A DNA stretch of 64,000 nt. It comes from Linum tenue. Taxonomy: Eukaryota; Streptophyta; Magnoliopsida; Malpighiales; Linaceae. Below, piece after piece: positions 57,165-64,000 of this stretch. A program made the position numbers and the translations under genes. The DNA is taken from the NCBI GenBank assembly GCA_946122785.1, contig CAMGYJ010000010.1:14297467-14361466 (forward strand), read 5' to 3'. A model generated the notes under the pieces. It had not been told where the DNA came from. It made no database searches and saw nothing but the letters and a program-made list of their open reading frames with translations. Position 1 is the first letter of the stretch. Every line of letters starts with the position of its first letter.

Positions 57165-58330
57165 TGGCAAAGTGTAACCACTTCCTAAAGCGTAGTATAG
57201 CGGGTTTGGGTTTTAATGTCAACACGAGTCCTGGATTTGATGGCTACTCAGTGAATTCTTATTATCTAGCAGTGAAACTTTAGTGCAAGTCCAAATTAAC
57301 AAACAAACAAAGCAAGTTAAACGGTTGTTTTCAAGTCGAGAGAGGTCACCCGGATATGGTTCCCCCTAGACTGCAGTTAAGCCGGATTGCAATTTACCAA
57401 GTTCAGTTTTCATGAAAGTTATACTGCGGAAGGTTCTTAAACAGTCTGAAGTCTCGACTAAAGGTCTCCAGACCCTCTCAATCCGAGTCTCCAGCGGGCG
57501 ACTAACCTCCACCGGAGTAAACAGATTGAGGCCCTAACGAACCAAACCTCCACTACCGAATTGAATTCGGTACAGAATAGCAAATTGGCTCCTCGACTAA
57601 AGTCGCCAATTCACTATCTTCAATTAAGGATGCTCTATCAACCTAGGCAGATGTTCTCATTCTAGGTTAAAGCAGAAACAACAGGAATTTGATCAGGATT
57701 CAAGTCATTCAATCATTCAAGCCTCAATCGAATATAATCAAATCATAAAATCTGTACTTGGGTTCATACAATCAGACCTAACATACAAATCTAGGGTTCT
57801 CCATACCCAGATGAATGGGGAAACTACTCCATGGAGAGAGAAGCAAAAGCAAATTCAGATGCGGAAATCATATTGTGAAGGATGAGTTTCTGCTCCTGGT
57901 CGTCAATCGGCACTTCTCCAAGCTCAAGCCGGGCTCCAATGGTGATGAAGATCAAGCTATGGCACTTGGGAACTCTGGTTCATCGCTTCCTCTCTCTAGG
58001 AATCGCTCTGTCTCTCTAAAACTCGGAACCCTTGATTATTAGCCTTCTTTTCCTTTAAAAGGTTGCCTGTCGCGATACCCGGTCGAAATACCCGGTCGGG
58101 TATTTTGGGTCTCGACCAGGTATAATTGAAACGCGCGTTTCATGCCAGGGGAAAATCCCCGGTCTGCTCCAATAATCCCCGACCGGGGATTTATGCTTCA
58201 CGACCGGGACCCCTCCTGTTTCTCACACGCAGAAAACCTCTTTTCCCCGGTGTCGCAACCGCCCCTCCGGACCGGGGTATCTCTTGCGAACTTCTTGGAG
58301 TCGCCATCGACCTTAGCTGTGGTGGATCGA
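57165..58330 (-). repeat. LTR-like sequence related to the solo LTR at 18598-19953
   Basis: Collinear similarity runs with 18598-19953: tatctagc.g...gaa/act near the start, ggttccccctagactgcag versus agtccccctagctccttag, gcgggcgactaacctccacc versus ggcgactagccttcaccggg, gggttctccatacccag versus gggttcttcatacccaa, and ctctctctaaaactcggaa versus ctctctctaaaattcta. The orientation is therefore minus. The right end fades near 58330 and no TSD was found. Several ccggtcg/cgaccgg strings mark its U3-like part. Confidence 0.6.
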
Positions 58331-61300
58331 ACACCATTTGCTCTGGTCTCGACCTTAGGGTCAGAATCAGGATTTTGGTCTGCGAAATTTTAGAAATTCG
58401 GGTTCGGGAGTACGGTTACGTGTGGGGAAGTGTATTCACGCCCCCACAACGTCCCAAATGGGTGCTACCTAAATCGATAAGTTTTTAAAGGTTGGGTGTA
58501 TTATTATTTGTAGCTTATTGCGAATGATTGTATTCGATTAATTTAAGTATTTTGTTATTACAATTTGAGCATACATCTATTGATGTAAAATCTCAAAATT
58601 AAAGAAAGAGGTTTTTTGGTTAGTTGGACTCGAACCTATTGGTTGCCTACGTACCCGATTTAATCGGGATCAAAGTCCATGTACTTCGATTAAATGAAAG
58701 ATTTGGTAAAAAGAGAACCTAAACACATTTCTATTGATATGTGAACAAGTAAATATTGAGTTTTCAAGAGGCAATGTATTTTGATATTGTATTGTAGTAA
58801 TTGAATGTTTGACGATTTTGAGAGCAGTCTCATCATAAAAGACTATCACGATCTATCGACCATGATTTGACTTGGTATTTCGTATTAAGTTTGTTAAAGA
58901 AAAATATCTATAATAAGATAACAAAATTAGTAATTTCACCATGATAAAATATTAGATATTTTTTAGTATAGGATTAATTGGACTAACACTAAACTAAAGA
59001 GTCGATCACATCTAAATTATGTATTAATAATTTTTAGGGAAGTAAATTAATGTGAGGATATTAAGGGGAAATAGTCACCTTAGGGGTGAGTTTATACAAG
59101 CTGATATTGGGTAAAATGAAAACCGTAATCTCCTTCTTTCCATCTAGCGGCCGCCTAAGTCCTAACCCTCTCTTCTCCCGAAGAAAAACGAACAGAATAC
59201 ATAGAAAGGAAGCTTCTCTCTCGCTCACTTCCTCCTTCCTCTCCCAAAAGAAAACTACTCACAATCCTCCCGTTCCAGCTCTCTATTCTTTTCTGGTGCT
59301 GAAAAGGAATAGGATGTGAGGAAGGCCGGCGGCAGCGACGATGACGTCTACTAATTCCTCCGGTGACGATGATGACGTCGGGGACGGGAATCAGAGATTG
59401 GTAAGGGTTCCTTTGTAGGATTGCATGTCATTTTCGGGGTTTTAGGGTTCTGATTGTTTTTTCTTTTTGGAGTTTTCTTGGACATGGAGAAAGAAACGGA
59501 ATCGACAGTGGCGACGGACAAAGGGGAGCACCGATGACGACAAAAAATGACGCCGCCGCCGGCAATCGACGAAACCCTTCTGGTGAGGTTTCGATTTATC
59601 CTTTTAATTAGTTTTTTTCTAGTTTCCGACGAGTTTATGGCCATTTCTTTAGTTGTTTTGATTTGAATTACTACTGGGGTTTTCGAAAGAGAACAGGAAG
59701 GAAGAAAATGAACCGCCATCTGCAGTCTAAGGTTCCGCCGGCGGCGATGACGATGTGGACAAGGGGATTTTTGGTGAAATGGATTTTAGATTTTTACTTG
59801 GCTTTCGCTTTTTCCTTTTGAACAAATTCTAACTTGCTCTTTCTTTTGCAGGTTTGGGGAGAACAGAACTAGGTGATATCCCTCCAATCCCTTGTTTTAA
59901 GATGGTAAGGAAATTTCAACTAAAGAATTGATTTTGGTTAGTGATTTGCAATCAATATATACTAATCTGAGTTTTTTTTAAAACAAATTGTTATTGCGCA
60001 TGCTAAACTGTGTTTTGAGGATGGACGTGTGATTATGAATAGATTAGAGGGATTGCCCTTGTAACAAAATCGAGTCTTGCTTGTCTAGCTTAATTACAGC
60101 CTTTTATTTAGTAAAGTTTTGATGGTTTTAATCATTTTTGCTATATGCTTTTGCTAGAAATGATGTCGTTGCTATGCATATGGAAATGATGGTTAAACAG
60201 AGCTGTCTCTAAGCTATTAAAGACAATATGACTAAGAATGAAATAATTTACAAAAAAGGCACTGTATACGTAGGATGTAACATATAGGTAGTAATGGGGT
60301 GTTTATGGAATTATGGTTGATGTATGTCGATTTGGGGGTAATTTAGGGTAGGTTTCTACCGTTGGGGAATTCTGGCTTTTGTGATGATTCTAGGGGGGTT
60401 CAAATATGGAAATCTATGTTGTTCATGATGAGTTTTGAATATGGAATTTTGTGGTAATGGTGATTAATCGTAAATGAGTTTTAAATCCAATTAGGTTTAG
60501 GGTATTTTGACATGTCGGTTGGGGTTGGAAATTTGTTTATGGTGATTGGTGGATTTAATCTTGACAATTTTTATGATATGCGTATTGGATGTTAGGAATT
60601 TGGTGTTGATTGGTGGTTTCAGTTTGAGATTATGCTCTCTACGAGTGTGTATGGTCTTGGTAAAGTGGGTTGAGATTAGAAGGGGGCCCTCTAAAACAAA
60701 AGAGGTATGCTAAAGTCCCTCTCAAAGTTTAGTTTTTATCCAGTCTTTTGGCCTAAATTTGGATATGATAGCTTGTTTAATTTGACTCGTCGAATCTGTT
60801 TTGGTAGCCTAGAGAGTGGATTTTAGTTTGATTGTGGTACTTTAGCATAAATTAAATCAAAGACAAAGATAACACGGAGGTCTAGTGTCATGTATGATAC
60901 GTTTGCAAATAAACCAAAAATAGTAAATATAATACAAATCTACTATTAAAGCCAGAAAATGAATGGAAATCTGGTTTTTGGCCAGAATATGAAAGAGACA
61001 TGCTTGGGGATAAATTGGTTTTTGTATTTTGGAATCACTTGTTTAAATATGGGTAGAAGTATAGGACGTATAGGGGAAAATGAGAATGATGATGATTAAT
61101 TATTAGGTTGATTATTTTTGATTACCAACCTTTTTCTTGCTTGGTGATGACTCTGCTCTTCCTTCCAAACTCCTTGGATTGGCCTTGCTGCTGCTTTTGT
61201 CGATCCCTTCCTTCTTTTTAGCTTTGTTATGACTTTTGTAATTTTGTGTTGTTGGTTCGGCGAAGAAGAAAAAGGAGAGGGGTGGAAGAGGGAGTTCATT

Positions 61301-62389
61301 GTATGTGTTTGTCGAGTTCTTTGGCTTCTTTTTCTGTGTGTGTGGGTTGTATATTGCTAAAAAAGAAGAGAAGAGAATCTTGGTGTTGTCTTCTTACTGT
61401 CTATTTGTTGTGGTTCAGAGAAGAAGGAAGGCAGTGCAAGGAAGAAGAAGAAGAAGAAGTTCGACGAGGGGAAAGAAGTCTGTGTATTTTTTGTTTTCAG
61501 AGAGGGAAGGGAATATCTGGGGAAGAAGACGAAGAAGAAAAGAGTTCAGCGGCCGATGAAGAAGAAGGTGTCCGACTTTTTAGTTCTGTATTTTTATGTG
61601 CTTGAGAGATGAGAGGTTTTTTTCTTTCTGTTGGTTGCTTTTGGAAGGGGAAAGGAAAAATCCAGAGGAAGAAGAAGCCATCCAGCCCCCTTATCTAAGA
61701 GCCAAAGGGCTCTTTTTATAGAACAAGGCAGCTTAGGGAACAAGTAAGCTACAGTGTTGGTTATGGGTTGGATCGGACCGATATGGGTTTGGTCAGACCT
61801 GTTCTCTGATCGGTTCGACTTTGTTCACTGATTTGGTTGAGGGTTGACTTGGGCAGTTTTGAGCTTAATTGTAAAATTGGAATTATTAATTGTTCTAATT
61901 ATGTAGTTACTTTATTGTAATTGTCTTAAATGAAATTGTTATTTCTTTCTTTAGACTTTAATTACTTAGTGATCAAGATCCAACCTCAAAATCCCATATG
62001 TCAAGCAAACGATCAACTTCTATCACAATCAAAATCGAACACAAGTCTAATTCGTAGAGATTTGCTATTGTTAATCTCACTGCTTATGGAAAACAAAATC
62101 CAATTCAAACACTGCAAATACGACTTCAGTTAGTAGTTTGTTTAAAATATGTCATTGCTAACTTTAAACAAAAACTAACATTTATTTAATTAAATATGTT
62201 TTGCCTCGGACAAAAAGTGGTGTCTACAGTTGCCCCCCTTTGTATATCTCTTGGTATCGAGAGGTATACAAAGCTCTTTTTAAGACACCGTATTTTGACA
62301 CTAATAGTGATGGGTCGATTGTTTGGGTATGCCGATGCATTCAAGTTTTTAGTTAAACAAATCAAAAGATGGTATAAGAAAGCAATCAA
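58331..62389. other. Gene-free stretch, probably LTR-retrotransposon non-coding DNA
   Basis: No supported gene. Strings such as ttggttgcctacgtacccg (about 58640) and gtgtctacagttgcccccct (about 62221) are of a type often met in plant Ty3/Tat-like LTR and leader regions, which suggests such an element, but no coding domain or LTR pair was found. About 59080-59760 is G+C-richer (gccgccgg, gacgatgatgacg). About 61250-61600 is a purine-rich, low-complexity tract with (GAA)n whose open frames are composition artefacts. Confidence 0.35.
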
Positions 62390-62822
62390 GTTGTTCGGGA
62401 TATGACGGGCTGAACAAATTGAATGAAAAATGCAATCACGTTGTTCGGGGTATGACGGGCTGAACAATTGTTGATAGTAATGTGATAAGGTTGTCCGGGA
62501 TATGACATGCTAGACATTTTCTTGCAATGCAATCAAATTGTTCGGGATATGACGGGCTAAACATTTATTGATGGCATAGCTTATGGGGTTGTCCGGGATA
62601 TGACACGCTAGACATTTTAATAGACAATGCAATCAAACTGTTCGGGGTATGACGTGCTAAACATTTATTGATGGCATAGCTCATGGGGTTGTCCGGGATA
62701 TCAAACGCTAAACATTTTAATAGACAATGCAATCAAACTTGTTCGGGGTTAAACATGCTAAACATCTATTGATCGCAATGCTCTGAGGTTGTCCGGGATA
62801 TGGCACGCTAGACATTTTAATG
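62390..62822. repeat. Minisatellite, about nine units of roughly 50 bp
   Basis: Units alternate between two types: gttgttcggg.tatgacgggctgaaca/ctaaacat and gttgtccgggatatgac..gctagacat. They start near 62391, 62440, 62489, 62537, 62588, 62637, 62688, 62738 and 62788. The later units form a two-step (about 100-bp) higher-order pattern. Spacers carry aatgcaatcaa or gatggcatagct. No coding. Confidence 0.85.
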
Positions 62823-63700
62823 CATGGTGATAATGAGTATGAGAGTTTTTTTTAGACAATCATGTGATGAGTAATGTTAATGAATGATAATGTCATGTTA
62901 TGGAGGATATGTGAGAGAAATAGTGTGATATAGTCTGATTTTGAGTTTCTTTTATTCTTGTGGTGATGTAGTCTAATTTGAATTTTTGTGGCAGTATAGA
63001 CTGGTTTGGTCTTTGTCTCGTGGCAGTATAGCCTGTTTGATAATGTGTGCCATGGCAAAAAGTTCAAGAGGATATTTGAAAGCTTAACTCGATGACGAGT
63101 GGCATAAAGTTGTCTGCTTGATATGAGGTATTGAATCAATCAATTTGTTGAGTCTAGCTAGATCTTAGGTATGTGTCAAACTTGATTTGGTAAAGGCTGT
63201 CTAAGCTTCGTATTGGTGGGAAAATGCAAGATGTTATATGATGTGATATGGGATTATGTGATATGTTGATGGAAATCTAGTTTAAGTGAATTTTTAGAAT
63301 GATATGAATTCATGAGATTAGCCATCTAATGAATGATGTTGTATGATTAGTTTGAAGTGCATTTGAAAGATTGATTGTATGAAGAATCATATGATGATGT
63401 CTTGAAGAGTATGCGTATGAAAGAGTATGATCCCTCATCATGGTCTTGATGTTTTTTTTCATGGATTCTCTTAAATCGATCATCCACAAGGAAAATATGT
63501 CATTGCCTTTTAGTAAAATTGATCCTTGGTTGTGCTCGCGATGGGGTAGCATACTGCCGACATGGGTACTTTATTTCGTTGGTGTGTGTCACTATCTCGA
63601 GGTACTGCGCTTGCCATCTAGTTTATCCTCTTTTATATACTCAGTGAGCACAAGGTATGTCGCTTATGGGGATTGATGGAAGGTTGGTCTTCTGTTTTCT
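62823..63700. other. Gene-free stretch
   Basis: Irregular repeats of 'tgatatg', 'tgtgatg' and 'gtggcagtatag.ctg' (62930-63050) occur. No supported gene. The sequence is likely a continuation of the repeat-derived region on either side. Confidence 0.35.
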
Positions 63701-63894
63701 CCACCTTGGACATTGATTCTTGGGTGGCTGATGTATTAGCCATATGATTTTTTCATGGGATGTGCTTGGTAGGTTGTTTTTGTAAGAGGATTTTGTACCA
63801 CCTTGGACATTGATTCTTGGGTGGCTGATGTATTAGCCATATGATCTTTTCATGGGATGTGCCTGGTAGGTTGTTTCTATGGGAGGATTTTGTA
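63701..63894. repeat. 97-bp tandem duplication
   Basis: Two near-identical copies (63701-63797 and 63798-63894) start ccaccttggacattgattct and include gtattagccatatgat and catgggatgtg. Few differences suggest a recent event. Context unknown. Confidence 0.85.
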
Positions 63895-64000
63895 GCATGT
63901 TGGTCACAGGATAATGTGCTCATTTAGTTTGCTTGATCTTCTTGCTATGTGAGCATGTCGTGCTTGGATTAGACAAATTTGTTATCTCCTGGGTATTGTC

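Noticed and set aside
58126..58488. A 120-residue ORF near the end of the LTR-like segment
   Set aside because: It spans the ccggtcg repeats of the LTR U3 and has no domain or splice context.
61246..61605. Two overlapping Glu/Arg-rich ORFs
   Set aside because: They come from a (GAA)n purine tract. Both frames are open for compositional reasons.
62390..62822. CRISPR-like spacing of repeats
   Set aside because: Units are diverged, adjacent and without unique spacers, in plant nuclear DNA. It is a minisatellite.

Overview
The window is nuclear DNA of a flowering plant, almost certainly a eudicot. The recognisable host genes are plant genes with short GT-AG introns and A+T-rich intergenic DNA: cytosolic ribosomal protein uS4/RPS9, a PRE-type atypical HLH regulator, plastid ferrochelatase of the FC1 type, and a decayed MAG2/RINT1 copy. 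The repeats are also plant-specific: Cassandra TRIMs carrying 5S rRNA sequence, MuDR-like elements, hAT and Tourist MITEs, LINEs, and Ty3 and Ty1 retrotransposon remains. No species can be named from the sequence. No ORF in the window looks prokaryotic.

Layout. 1-1.3 kb: 5' end of a minus-strand Ty3 retrotransposon (LTR, primer-binding site, start of gag). 1.86-2.9 kb: short MULE. 3.0-4.85 kb: tandem Cassandra array. 4.87-6.6 kb: RPS9. 9.5 kb: MITE. 10.07-18.35 kb: two tandem Helitron-like units, the first holding a MULE that itself holds an internally deleted LINE. 18.6-19.95 kb: solo Ty3 LTR. 20.8-25.2 kb: Tourist MITE with a nested hAT, a foldback element, a small hAT and a MULE. 26.6-27.0 kb: foldback element. 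29.9-30.3 kb: PRE gene. 31.0-32.8 kb: Pack-MULE carrying a calmodulin-like gene. 33.76-42.54 kb: a MuDR-like element with a degenerate transposase gene and a convergent GRF-zinc-finger gene, into which a Pack-MULE (AP2/ERF fragment) has inserted, into which another Pack-MULE (steroid 5-alpha-reductase-family fragment) has inserted. 42.8-47.7 kb: Ty1 and Ty3 remnants and MITEs. 47.9-50.3 kb: ferrochelatase. 51.65-54.07 kb: MAG2/RINT1 pseudogene with a 5'-truncated LINE just upstream. 56.5-64 kb: Ty3 gag and LTR debris, a long gene-free stretch and two tandem repeats.

The host genes do not form a pathway. They are separate housekeeping or regulatory genes in transposon-rich DNA. The most informative part is 31-42.5 kb. 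It is a gene-capture hotspot in which target-site duplications (TSDs) allow the insertion order to be read, and in which one large MULE carries two convergent genes in a MuDR-like layout. Most element boundaries were fixed by pairing terminal inverted repeats with exact TSDs read by eye. Family names for protein fragments rest on motif recognition, because no database search could be run.
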